NCBI GenBank assembly: GCA_022072415.1
Contig: JAJVHW010000051.1
Location: 1-46,825, forward strand
Origin: Planctomycetota bacterium
GTDB lineage: Bacteria > Planctomycetota > JAJSAM01 > JAJVHW01
Direction of reading: 5' to 3'
Length of the DNA: 46,825 nucleotides
In this document: piece by piece, positions 23,579 to 32,526 of the stretch
Position numbering within the stretch: position 1 is the first letter of the stretch
Layout of the letters: each line of letters starts with the position of its first letter
Position numbers and translations under genes: made by a program
Notes under the pieces: generated by a model
Told to the model about the DNA's origin: nothing
The model's input: the letters and a program-made list of their open reading frames with translations, nothing else
Database searches by the model: none

Positions 23579-25501
23579 TTGGGCGACAAGAACGTCATCG
23601 AGTCCGGCGACGAGGCCGAGGCGCTGCGGGGATTCACGAACAAGCTCCTCCGCGACCTCCGGGCGCTGGAGATGCTCCTCGAGCGGAAGGCCTTCGACAC
23701 CGGCGTGCGCCGGATCGGCGCCGAGCAGGAGTGCTTCCTCGTGGACCGCGCGTGGCGCCCCGCCGCGGCGGTGCTTCAGGTGATCGAGAAGATGAAGGAC
23801 CCCCACTACGTGACCGAGGTGGCGCAGTTCAACCTCGAGATGAACCTCGACCCGCTCGAGTTCACGGGGACCTGCCTCCGCCGGATGGAGGACCAGCTCC
23901 TCCAGCTCCTCGTCAAGGCCCGCGCCGCGGCCCACGCCACGGGGAACGAGATCTGCCTGATCGGCATCCTCCCCACCGCGCGGAAGGGAGACCTCGGCCT
24001 CGAGAACATGACGCCGAACCCGCGCTACTTCGCGCTGAACCGCGCGATGACGAAGCTCCGCGGGACGGACTACGAGATCCGCCTGAAGGGGATCGACGAG
24101 ATCAACGTGAAGCACGACTCGGTCATGGTCGAGGCGTGCAACACGTCCTTCCAGGTCCACTTCCAGGTCGCGCCCGACGAGTTCGCGAAGTACTACAACC
24201 TGGCGCAGGTCATCGCCGCGCCGACCCTCGCCGCCGCGACGAACTCGCTCCTCCTCTTCGGCCGCCGCCTCTGGCACGAGACGCGGATCGCGCTCTTCCA
24301 GCAGTCCGTGGACACGCGGGCCACGGCGCACGACATGCGCGAGGTGAGCCCCCGCGTGGACTTCGGCCGGCAGTGGGTCCGCCGCTCCGTGGTGGAGCTC
24401 TTCCAGGAGGCCATCTCGCGGTACCGCGTGCTCATCGCGGGCCCCACCGACGAGGACCCCATCGAGCTCGTCGAGAGCGGGAAGGCGCCCCAGCTCCGCG
24501 CGCTCCGCCTGCACAACGGGACCGTCTACCGCTGGAACCGCGCGTGCTACGGCATCTCCGACAACGGGAAGCCCCACCTCCGCATCGAGAACCGCGTCCT
24601 CCCGAGCGGGCCGACGCCCCTCGACGAGATGGCCAACGCCGCGTTCTGGTACGGCCTGATGCTCGGGCTCGGGCGGCAGGTCGAGGACGTCACGAAGCAC
24701 ATGAGCTTCGACGACGCGAAGGGGAACTTCTTCGCCGCGGCGCGGAACGGTCTCGGCGCGCACCTGACGTGGTTCGACGGCCAGTCGGTGCAGGCGCGCG
24801 ACCTGATCCTCGAGAAGCTCCTCCCGGCCGCATGGGAAGGGCTCCGCTCGGCGAAGATCGACGCCGCGGACATCGAGCGCTACCTCGGCGTGATCCAGGA
24901 GCGCGTGAAGGAGGCGCAGACGGGTTCCCGCTGGGCCCTGAAGAGCTTCGCGGCCCTGGCCGACAAGGGCACGCCCGGCGAGCGGCTCAACGCGATCACG
25001 GCGGCCGCCGTCTCCCGGCAGTGGGAGAACACCCCCGTCGCGCGCTGGCCGCTGGCGCGGATCGAGGAGGGCGGCGGCTGGCGGAACAACTACGTGAAGG
25101 TCGAGCAGTTCATGACGACCGACTTCGTCACCGTGCAGGAGACGGACGGCCTCGACCTCGCCGCGAACCTGATGGTGTGGGAGCGGATCCGCCACGTGCC
25201 GGTGGAGGACGGCGAGCATCGTCTCGTCGGGCTCGTCTCCTACCGCGCGCTCCTCCGCGCCCTCGCCGCCGGCGCCGCCGAGGGGCGCCACGTCGGGGAC
25301 ATCCCCGTGTCGGAGGTCATGCGCCGCGATCCCGTCTGCGTGACTCCGGAGACGCCGAGCCTGAAGGCCATCGAGATCCTGCGGAAGAGCGACTTCGGAT
25401 CGCTGCCCGTGGTCAAGGACGGGCGCCTCGTCGGCGTCATCACCGCGCGGAACTTCCTCCAGATCGCGGCCGAGCTCCTCGAGCAGAAGCTGAAGGAGTA
25501 G
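23579..25501 (+). CDS. GCS2-type carboxylate-amine ligase fused to two CBS domains
   Basis: A 640-aa protein. Residues ~40-480 are of the glutamate-cysteine ligase 2 type (YbdK/COG2170 relatives): RRIGAEQECFLVD (about 45-57) and FNLEMNLDP (84-92) carry the acidic metal/ATP residues. Residues ~510-635 are a CBS pair (VEQFMTTDFVTVQE, then SEVMRRDPVCVTPE), which in other proteins senses adenine nucleotides. The core should join an amino acid to a gamma- or alpha-carboxylate using ATP. The start is uncertain: a TTG at 23579 keeps the frame open after the upstream stop and sits right against GGGAAGG. The frame upstream of it is shadow. Confidence 0.88.
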   Translation: MGDKNVIESGDEAEALRGFTNKLLRDLRALEMLLERKAFDTGVRRIGAEQECFLVDRAWRPAAAVLQVIEKMKDPHYVTEVAQFNLEMNLDPLEFTGTCLRRMEDQLLQLLVKARAAAHATGNEICLIGILPTARKGDLGLENMTPNPRYFALNRAMTKLRGTDYEIRLKGIDEINVKHDSVMVEACNTSFQVHFQVAPDEFAKYYNLAQVIAAPTLAAATNSLLLFGRRLWHETRIALFQQSVDTRATAHDMREVSPRVDFGRQWVRRSVVELFQEAISRYRVLIAGPTDEDPIELVESGKAPQLRALRLHNGTVYRWNRACYGISDNGKPHLRIENRVLPSGPTPLDEMANAAFWYGLMLGLGRQVEDVTKHMSFDDAKGNFFAAARNGLGAHLTWFDGQSVQARDLILEKLLPAAWEGLRSAKIDAADIERYLGVIQERVKEAQTGSRWALKSFAALADKGTPGERLNAITAAAVSRQWENTPVARWPLARIEEGGGWRNNYVKVEQFMTTDFVTVQETDGLDLAANLMVWERIRHVPVEDGEHRLVGLVSYRALLRALAAGAAEGRHVGDIPVSEVMRRDPVCVTPETPSLKAIEILRKSDFGSLPVVKDGRLVGVITARNFLQIAAELLEQKLKE

Positions 25502-25504
25502 CGG

Positions 25505-26389
25505 GTGGACTCCGCGCGCGTCTTCGCGTCGGTCCGCGGCGCGGAGCCGGGTCCCACCCTGATCGTCGTGGCCTCGATCCACGGGAACGAGCCCGCGGGG
25601 GCGGTCGCGGCGTCGCGCGTCGCGGCGACGCTCCGCGAGGAGTCCGTCCGCGGCTCGTTCGTCGCGATCACCGGGAACGTCGCCGCATCGTCGCGCCGCG
25701 TGCGTTGCGTGCACCACGACCTGAACCGGGCGTTCCTCCCGGACCCCGTGGCCGCGGCGCGGCGCGGCGAAGCGCCCGCGGGGCTCGGCGCCGAGGGTGC
25801 GGAGCTTCGCGGGCTGGTCCGCGCCCTCGACGACGCGCGAGCCGCCGCCCGCGGCCCCGTGTTCCTCCTCGACCTTCACTCGACCTCCGGCGACGGCGCG
25901 CCGTTCCTGCTCCTCCCGACGTCCGGCGGCGCCCGCCTCGCGTCCGCCGTCCCGCTCACCGCGGTGTCCGGCCTCCTCGGGATGCTCCGCGGCACGATGG
26001 TCGAGGAGTTCCGCGGGGAGTTCGACGGCGCCCTCGTCGCCGAGTGCGGGAGCCACGGGAGTTCGGCTGCGCCCGACTGCGCCGAGGCCGTGATCCGCTG
26101 CGTCCTCGCGGAGACGGGGATCGCGCCGCCGGACCCGGACGCCCCGCGGCGTCTGGAGTCGTTCCGCGGCGCGCTCCCGGCGTCCCTCGCCGTCGCGTAC
26201 CGCCATGCGATCGCTCCCGCGGACCGGTTCGCGATGCGTCCGGGGTGGCGCCACTTCGACCCCGTGACCGCGGGGACTCCGGTCGCGGACGACGCGCGCG
26301 GTCCCGTGCTCGCGCCGGTCACGGGCCGGATGCTCCTCCCGCTCTACCAGCCGGTCGGGGACGACGGGTTCTTCGTCGCGATCGGGTAG
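25505..26389 (+). CDS. AstE/AspA-family deacylase
   Basis: A 294-aa zinc-dependent deacylase related to succinylglutamate desuccinylase and aspartoacylase (M14 fold). The zinc ligands appear as ASIHGNEPAG (H26, E29) and FLLDLHSTSGD (H125). HHDLNRAF gives the substrate-binding Asn/Arg, and VAECGSHG the catalytic Glu (E180). These enzymes remove acyl groups from amino acids such as Glu or Asp. The start is GTG at 25505, three bases after the CBS-ligase stop, so the two are probably one transcript. In this cluster it could trim an acylated product or recycle it. Confidence 0.9.
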   Translation: MDSARVFASVRGAEPGPTLIVVASIHGNEPAGAVAASRVAATLREESVRGSFVAITGNVAASSRRVRCVHHDLNRAFLPDPVAAARRGEAPAGLGAEGAELRGLVRALDDARAAARGPVFLLDLHSTSGDGAPFLLLPTSGGARLASAVPLTAVSGLLGMLRGTMVEEFRGEFDGALVAECGSHGSSAAPDCAEAVIRCVLAETGIAPPDPDAPRRLESFRGALPASLAVAYRHAIAPADRFAMRPGWRHFDPVTAGTPVADDARGPVLAPVTGRMLLPLYQPVGDDGFFVAIG

Positions 26390-26392
26390 ACT
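26387..26392 (+). promoter_or_regulatory. Possible -10 element for the lipoprotein gene
   Basis: TAGACT lies about 42 bp before the lipoprotein start, overlapping the deacylase stop codon (tag at 26387-26389). No convincing -35 hexamer is seen, so the call is weak. It would allow separate transcription of the lipoprotein. Confidence 0.3.
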
Positions 26393-26433
26393 GCGGCCTC
26401 CGGGACCGGGCGCACCGTTCGAGGAGGAGATCC

Positions 26434-26952
26434 ATGACGTTCGTGCACGCCGCATCCGTCGCCGCAGCCGCCGCGCTTTCGCTGTCCGCCTGCGCGTCCG
26501 GTCCGCGCACCGGAAGCGATCCCGCGTGGTCGAAGGACGCGTTCGAGACGCTGAAGCGCCGCGAGGGCGCGTGGACGACGACGGGGAGCGGGATGCCCGG
26601 GAAGGTGGTCTACCGGGTCGTCGGCAACGGGAGCGCGGTGCAGGAGATCCTCTTCCCCGGCGAACCGCACGAGATGATCTCGATGTACCACCTCGACGGG
26701 CCCCGCCTCGTCATGACGCACTACTGCGCGGCCGGGAACCAGCCGTTCTACGTCGCAGGGCCCGGAGACGCGCCCGGCGAGATCCGCTTCCACTTCGCGC
26801 GGCTCTCGAACGGAGACCCCGCGAGGGACATGCACATGCACGAGGGTTCGTCGTCGGTCGGCGCCGACGGACTCCTCCGCCAGACGTGGATCGGCTGGCA
26901 GGACGGGAAGCCCGGGGAGCACACCGTCACGATGGAGCTCCGGCGGCAGTAG
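26434..26952 (+). CDS. Lipoprotein of a DUF1579-like beta-barrel type
   Basis: A 172-aa protein with a lipoprotein signal (SLSACAS, Cys near residue 20) preceded by GAGGAGGAG, a strong ribosome-binding site. The mature part reads as a small beta-rich domain: LKRREGAWTTTG, then ISMYHLDGPRLVMTHYCAAG. I have seen this kind of sequence in Planctomycetota exported proteins, but no function is known to me. It closes the run of plus-strand genes and converges on the DUF1501 gene. Confidence 0.8.
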   Translation: MTFVHAASVAAAAALSLSACASGPRTGSDPAWSKDAFETLKRREGAWTTTGSGMPGKVVYRVVGNGSAVQEILFPGEPHEMISMYHLDGPRLVMTHYCAAGNQPFYVAGPGDAPGEIRFHFARLSNGDPARDMHMHEGSSSVGADGLLRQTWIGWQDGKPGEHTVTMELRRQ

Positions 26953-27033
26953 CTGACGCCGCATCTCTCGCCACGGTGGCGCGCCCGGCGCTCTGCCGCC
27001 GGGCTCCGGCTGCAGCGCCGGCGCGACACCCCG

Positions 27034-28332
27034 TCAGACGATCTGCAGGTTCGTCTCGATCGTCAGCGGCTCCGGGAAGACCGGAGCCGGATCGGCGGCG
27101 AGGTGCTCCCCGAGGATGTGCTTGTAGATGCTGCGGAAGTCCACCGCGTAGGCGAGGTGCTCCGCGTTGAGGTCCTGGTTCGTCAGGTCGGGGCCGTAGC
27201 TCCCGCCGGTCACCGCGCCGCCGATCACGAGCGCGCAGAAGCCGTGCCCGTGGTCGGTGCCCGCGGATCCGTTCACGTAGTTCCGCCGTCCGAACTCCGT
27301 GATCACGACGATCGCGATGTCGTTCCAGACGCCGCGGTTCTTCATGTCCTGCGCGAAGGCGCCCACGGCGTCGTCGAGCTGCGTGAAGAGCGACGGGAGC
27401 GCGCCCGTGGACTGCCCCTGGCTGCTGTGCGTGTCGAACCCGCCGTAGCCCGTGTAGAAGATCCGCGTCTCGAACCCGCCCTCGATCAGCACGGCCGCGT
27501 CGCGCATGCGCTGCGAGAGCGACGTGTTGGCCCAGGACACCGCCGTCGTGTACGAGGCGAGCGCGGTCTGCACCGCGCTGGTGAGCGTGTACGCCTGGTC
27601 GAGCGCGTCGCGCGACTGCTGGTTCAGCCCGGCTCCGGAGTAGCGCTGGATCATCTCCTTCGCGTACTGCGACCGGTGGAGCCGCGCGTTCGTCGAGTTC
27701 GAGGCCGTCCCGCTGATGTTGAACGCGCCGAGCGACGAGACGAGGAGCGGGTTCGTGCCGCCTCCGATGAAGTCGAGGAGCCTCCCGACGCCGAGCCCCA
27801 CGGCGCCCATCGACGTGGGCGCGTTGTCGTTCGCGTAGCGTGCGATCCATCCGCTCGGCGACACGCCGAGGGGCCCGAACCCGTTCCGGACGCCCGTCGA
27901 GAAGATGTCCTGGCTCTCGAAGTGCGAGAGGTTCGCCGAGGGGTACCCGACGCGCTGGACGAACGCCACCGAGCCCTCGTCGTAGAGCGCGCGGATCCGC
28001 GGCAGCGACGGGTGCAGCTTGTAGAGCTGCGTCGCGAACGGGCCGCCGAGCGCGGGGACGCCCGACGTGTCCACGGCCACGCTTCCCGCCGCCGACGTGC
28101 GCCGCGACGAGTAGCTCGACAGCGAGACCGGGATCACCATGTTCAGCGTGTCGCAGCCGCCGAACATGTTGATGACGATCATGCGCTTCAGGTTCTGCGG
28201 CGCGGCCGACGCCGGAGCGCAGAACCGGCCGAGCGGGCCGAGCGCGGTGATCCCCGCCCCCGCGAGGGAGAGCTTGAGGATGTCGCGGCGGGAGACGTTC
28301 TTCGGGAGGTGCAGCGGGCTGGCTGGGGACAT
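27034..28332 (-). CDS. DUF1501 protein
   Basis: A 432-aa protein of the DUF1501 family (sulfatase/alkaline-phosphatase-like fold). An N-terminal SRRDILKLSLAGAG resembles a twin-arginine export signal. FGGCDTLNMVIPV and GYGGFDTHSSQGQ carry the family Asp/His residues, and VVITEFGRRNYVNGSAGTDH is the late family motif. These proteins are nearly always encoded beside a DUF1800 protein, as here, 13 bp downstream of it. Function is unestablished; they are abundant in Planctomycetota and Proteobacteria. Confidence 0.92.
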   Translation of the reverse strand: MSPASPLHLPKNVSRRDILKLSLAGAGITALGPLGRFCAPASAAPQNLKRMIVINMFGGCDTLNMVIPVSLSSYSSRRTSAAGSVAVDTSGVPALGGPFATQLYKLHPSLPRIRALYDEGSVAFVQRVGYPSANLSHFESQDIFSTGVRNGFGPLGVSPSGWIARYANDNAPTSMGAVGLGVGRLLDFIGGGTNPLLVSSLGAFNISGTASNSTNARLHRSQYAKEMIQRYSGAGLNQQSRDALDQAYTLTSAVQTALASYTTAVSWANTSLSQRMRDAAVLIEGGFETRIFYTGYGGFDTHSSQGQSTGALPSLFTQLDDAVGAFAQDMKNRGVWNDIAIVVITEFGRRNYVNGSAGTDHGHGFCALVIGGAVTGGSYGPDLTNQDLNAEHLAYAVDFRSIYKHILGEHLAADPAPVFPEPLTIETNLQIV

Positions 28333-28345
28333 GGCGGTCGCTCCT

Positions 28346-30781
28346 TCACCGGACCTGGTACGTGGGGTGCTGCGCGAGGATCAGCAGCAGTCCGCGGACG
28401 CGCTCGTCGCGGTGGGACTGGCTCTCGCCGTCGAACGGCGAGTTCGTCGTGGTCCCGTTGGTGTTGCGGACCGTGTTCAGGTACTCGACCAGCTCGGTGC
28501 GGTCGGCCTCCGTCAGCTCGACGCGGAGGCGCTCCGCGAGCGTGTCCACCGTGTTCCCGGCGGTCCGCTGCCCCGAGGGCGGCATGAGGTTCACCACGTC
28601 GATCCCGGCGTTCCTCTGCCGCGTGGTGTCCTCCACGCACTGGTAGATCAGGTTCGTGCGGTCGGCGAGCCCCTGCGACGACAGCCAGAGCTCCCCGAGA
28701 GGCCAACCGTTCACCGTGGGCGACTGCGTCGGGCGCTGTCCGAGGGTGTTCAGCAGCGAGTCGAGCGACGAGACGCGGAGCACGAGCCCCGTCGCGCGGA
28801 TGAACCCCACGCCGTACTCGACCGGCGCCTTCACCTGCGCCCGCCGCGCCTTCGCGTGGAAGAACGCCTCGCACGTGAAGAGCCGCCGGAGGAACGGAGC
28901 GAGCTCCCACTGGCACGTGTCCACGAAGTAGTCGGCCATCTCGTCCACGAGCACCTGGTCCGGATCCTCGAACGCGTAGTACTCGAAGAGCTTCTTCGTG
29001 ATGAACTTCGCGACCGGACGTCCGGGGAGCCCGAGGGTCACGTCCACCACGGACTCGTAGTCCTGGTCGGTGGTCTGGTTCCCGGGGATCGTCTGGCCGA
29101 AGATCGTCTTCGCGCCGGTGTCGTGCCGGTTCGTGTCCACCGACATGTACCCGAGCCCGTTCGCGTCGTACCGCTCCCGGTACCCCGACCACGCCTTCGC
29201 GCCCTGGACGATGTCCGCCTGCGTGTAGACGTTGTCCACGCCGAGCGTGTAGAGCTCCCAGAACTCGCGTGCGAAATTCTCGTTCGGCGCCGTCCGCGTG
29301 TTCACGCGGCCGTCGAGGAAGACGAGCATCATCGGGTCGCGCGCGACGTCGAGGAGGAGCTGGCGGAAGTTCCCGTTCCCCCCGTAGCGGAGCTTGTTGA
29401 CGTGGTCCACCATGTAGAAGTTGTTCGAACCCTCGAGCACGACCGTCGAGCAGCCGAAGTGGTCGTGCCAGAAGAACCCGATCGTCTCCTTGAACGGGTT
29501 CTCCGAGTTGAGCATCAGGTTCGTCCACCAGCGCGCCACCTGCGTGGACGACGGGAACTTGCCCTCGAGCCCGGGCGGGTCGGTGACGTTCACGAGCTCG
29601 GTCGCCGCCGCCGCCTGCTCCGCCGCGGTGTTCCGCTGGAACGAGAGCATCGTGTTGAGGTACGTGTCCACCCCCTGGCTCTGGACGGCCGCCATGTCGG
29701 CGTCCGTCGCGAACCAGCGGGTGCGCGTCAGGAAGTGGCGGTAGTCGTCCTCCGCCAGCGTGCGCCCTTCGAACGCGAAGGACCGCGACCGGTTGAGGCG
29801 CGTCTGGATGCGAAGCGTGCCCGCCGCGGAACCCGCGGCGTTGGACGCGGTGACCGTGTAGGTGGCGAGGGGGCTGATCTCGGTCGGCGTGCCCGTGATC
29901 GCGCCGGTGACCACGTCGATCGCGAGGCCGGCGGGGAGCCCCGGCGACACGCTGAAGCGGCCGCGCGGGTTCGTGCCGCCGACGATCACGTTCGCGGCGA
30001 TGGCGTCGCCCTCCTCGTACTCGACGACGGGCACGGAGTAGACGGGTTCCGTCGGCACGTCGAGCGGATCGAGGACGAGTCCCGAACCGGACGCGCTCGC
30101 GCCGAAACCCGAGGACTCCCACTCGAAGCCGCCGTCGCCCTGCCGGAGAGAGAGCGTGAACGACTTCCCCTTGAACGAGAGCTTCGACGCCTTGCCGCCG
30201 CCCTTCAGCGCGACGACGTCGCCGCAGGACGCGGCCGTGCCCTCCGCGGCGAACTTCCCCTTCTTCCCCTCCGTGAGCACGACGTCCACGGTGGCGGTCT
30301 GCTCCGGAGCGGACGCGAGGTCGATCACGCACGTCCCCTTCCGTGCGAGGGCCGCGTCGCCCTTCACGGACGCCCCGCCGGCGAACGTCCGCGCGCCGGG
30401 CCCGCCGCCGAGGACGCCGTCCAGCGCGAGCTTCGTGCGTCCGGAGGTGCCGTCGAGCGACAGCGTGCTCTTCGCGGCCTTGAACTTCACGGAGCCGGTG
30501 ACCTGGAACGAGAGCCCGAGGTAGTCCGCCGTGCCGGTCACGCGGCCCTTGGCGTCCGTCTCGACCGTGAGCGTGCCCTGCGACGCGCCGTCGTCGGTGG
30601 TCAACGTGAACGGGAACGTGCCCTCGAGGCAGACCGGCGCCGTGACGACGTCGAAGGAGTAGACGTTGACCTCGCCCTCGGCCCCCGCCGCGCTCCCGGC
30701 GCCGCCGCCGAACGCCGCCGCCGCGCCGACCGTGAGCGCGAGGAACCCGTGACGTGCGACGGAACGATGCGTGCGAGCCAT
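28346..30781 (-). CDS. DUF1800 protein with putative Ig (He_PIG) domain
   Basis: An 811-aa exported protein. A signal peptide ends near residue 33 (GAGSAAGAEGE). A beta-rich region (~35-205) is followed by a He_PIG-type Ig segment (~205-300: SPGLPAGLAIDVVTGAITGT). The DUF1800 domain runs from about 310 to the end (HFLTRTRWFATD, FWHDHFGCS, NFAREFWELYTLG). The DUF1501 gene follows 13 bp later, so they are co-transcribed. A TAGAGT -10-like hexamer lies at 30826-30831 on this strand. Role unknown, probably a paired outer-surface or periplasmic system. Confidence 0.9.
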   Translation of the reverse strand: MARTHRSVARHGFLALTVGAAAAFGGGAGSAAGAEGEVNVYSFDVVTAPVCLEGTFPFTLTTDDGASQGTLTVETDAKGRVTGTADYLGLSFQVTGSVKFKAAKSTLSLDGTSGRTKLALDGVLGGGPGARTFAGGASVKGDAALARKGTCVIDLASAPEQTATVDVVLTEGKKGKFAAEGTAASCGDVVALKGGGKASKLSFKGKSFTLSLRQGDGGFEWESSGFGASASGSGLVLDPLDVPTEPVYSVPVVEYEEGDAIAANVIVGGTNPRGRFSVSPGLPAGLAIDVVTGAITGTPTEISPLATYTVTASNAAGSAAGTLRIQTRLNRSRSFAFEGRTLAEDDYRHFLTRTRWFATDADMAAVQSQGVDTYLNTMLSFQRNTAAEQAAAATELVNVTDPPGLEGKFPSSTQVARWWTNLMLNSENPFKETIGFFWHDHFGCSTVVLEGSNNFYMVDHVNKLRYGGNGNFRQLLLDVARDPMMLVFLDGRVNTRTAPNENFAREFWELYTLGVDNVYTQADIVQGAKAWSGYRERYDANGLGYMSVDTNRHDTGAKTIFGQTIPGNQTTDQDYESVVDVTLGLPGRPVAKFITKKLFEYYAFEDPDQVLVDEMADYFVDTCQWELAPFLRRLFTCEAFFHAKARRAQVKAPVEYGVGFIRATGLVLRVSSLDSLLNTLGQRPTQSPTVNGWPLGELWLSSQGLADRTNLIYQCVEDTTRQRNAGIDVVNLMPPSGQRTAGNTVDTLAERLRVELTEADRTELVEYLNTVRNTNGTTTNSPFDGESQSHRDERVRGLLLILAQHPTYQVR

Positions 30782-31211
30782 GCGTGCCTCCCGGAGTCTC
30801 GCGGGCCGCGTCCCGCGCCGCAGAGACTCTACCCCGGCGCGCCAGTCCCGTTACGAGAGAGACGGCTTCTCACGTCGGTCTCACAGGGCGCGCACGCCGT
30901 CCTCGACGGCCGCGAACGGGGACACGACGAACCGCCCCTCCGTCCCGAGTTCCATCTCCAGGCCCTGGGGTGGGCGCCCGGACCGGAAGTGATCGGTCCT
31001 CTGCTGCGGCAGCGCCGGCGCGTCCGGCGGTCGGTTTCCGCCCCTCGTGCTCTCCATTCATCCGAGCGTCAGGGTGTCGAAGGATGCAGGTCGACTCCGG
31101 AAACGGGATGGCGCGGTTTCGTGGGCGTCGTGGGAGGATGCCCGCCGTCGGGGGGCGTTCCCCGTGGTCCGAGGCGCCCGTGAGGAGTCCCGGGGCCGAC
31201 CGGAGGTGGAC
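30782..31211. other. 430-bp divergent intergenic region
   Basis: Between the divergently transcribed DUF1800 gene and the hypothetical gene at 31212. I see the TAGAGT -10 candidate for DUF1800 near 30826-30831, but no tRNA, repeat array or strong hairpin. The ORFs the track reports across it are Arg/Pro-rich shadows. Confidence 0.5.
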
Positions 31212-32498
31212 ATGCCGGAACACTTGCACAGCGGCCCCGCTCACGCGATCGGGAGCCGTCCTCCCGAGTGCCGCGCGGCCGGATTCGCGGGTCCCGTGGT
31301 CGCATGCGACCGCGCAGGATGGTTCGACCCCGCGCGGCCGCTCGTCTGCCGCCATGCCGAGCCGCCGCCGGGCGGCTTCGGGTGGACGCCGTACGTGCCG
31401 TCCGCATCGGGCGCCGGGGCACCGCCCACCGGCACGCCGCCGACGCACGGCTGGGGGAGCGACGTCTACATCTACGGAGGCGCAGGAGGTGGCGGAGGAG
31501 GCGGCGGCGGCCACGTCCACGTCGGGGCCCCGCCTGTCCTGGTTCCGCCCCAGCATCCGTGGACCGATCCGGAGCGCGTGCCGGGCGACCCGGCGGCGAC
31601 CGTCCGCTTCCGGCGGCGCGCCGGATATGCGTACGACCGGAACGACCCGCTGCAGGTCGTCGAGATCCCGTGCAACCCCGACGCGATCGCCGAGCAGCGC
31701 GTGCGACTGAAGGTCACGCGGCCGGCGACTTCGACGGGAGCGGTCGGCGCCCCGCTGGCCGGCGTCATGGACGCAAGGATCCACGTGGCCTTCCCGAAGG
31801 ACCACGAGATCGAGGTGGACCACGTGTTCAAGGGGGAGCACTGCCGCTCCGTCCGCTACGAGATCTTCGTGCAGTACGTCGTGTTCGACGTGGAGCTCAA
31901 CGTGCCGGGGCAGGTTCCTGAGACGTTCTCGGTGTCGGAGCCCGTCGGGTGGTTCCCCGTGAAGCGCCACATCGACCCGACGTGCTGCACGGCGACCACC
32001 GAACGGATCCAGAAGTCGGTGGAGAAGTCCGCCGCCACCTCCGAGCCGCCGGTGCGCCATGCGTTGGTGCGCGCCGCGGACCATCTTCTCGCGGCCCGCG
32101 GGTTCCTGCCGCACCCCGGCCGCATCTCCGATGCCACCGATGCGTACGCCCGCGCAGCTCGACTGCTCGCCGACGCGGAGCGCGGCGGGGCCGACGTCTC
32201 GGGCCCGCTCTCCGGCATCGCACGGATTGCGCGCGGTCTGGCGGGACCGGTGGTTTCGGACGCGCTCGCGTCGAGACTGGGCGCGTCCGACGCGCTCCTG
32301 GGCGCGCTGATCGTGCGCGGAGGGTCGGAGGCCGCCGCGGACCTTGCAACCGGCGACGCGGCTCGCGCGGAGTCGCCTGCGGACGCGGTCGTCTGGTACG
32401 TCGCCGCCCTCCATCACGCCTCGGCGGCGCTTGACGTCGCGAACGCGGCTCGCTTCGACGCGCCCGTCGCCGCGAAGCGCAAGCCCCGCCGCGCCTGA
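31212..32498 (+). CDS. Hypothetical protein with Gly-rich segment
   Basis: A 428-aa protein of no family I recognise. Residues ~60-105 are Pro/Gly-rich with a run of nine glycines before HVHVG. A beta-rich core follows (~130-260: QVVEIPCNPDAIAEQRVRLK, then VFDVELNVPGQVPETFSVSE), and the C-terminal half is Ala-rich and helical. No signal peptide is evident. CGGAGG precedes the ATG at 31212; the track start at 31047 only adds shadow sequence. It converges on the sugar-dehydrogenase gene. Confidence 0.7.
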   Translation: MPEHLHSGPAHAIGSRPPECRAAGFAGPVVACDRAGWFDPARPLVCRHAEPPPGGFGWTPYVPSASGAGAPPTGTPPTHGWGSDVYIYGGAGGGGGGGGGHVHVGAPPVLVPPQHPWTDPERVPGDPAATVRFRRRAGYAYDRNDPLQVVEIPCNPDAIAEQRVRLKVTRPATSTGAVGAPLAGVMDARIHVAFPKDHEIEVDHVFKGEHCRSVRYEIFVQYVVFDVELNVPGQVPETFSVSEPVGWFPVKRHIDPTCCTATTERIQKSVEKSAATSEPPVRHALVRAADHLLAARGFLPHPGRISDATDAYARAARLLADAERGGADVSGPLSGIARIARGLAGPVVSDALASRLGASDALLGALIVRGGSEAAADLATGDAARAESPADAVVWYVAALHHASAALDVANAARFDAPVAAKRKPRRA

Positions 32499-32526
32499 CC
32501 GCTTCGCGGCCGGTCTCTCCAACGAA

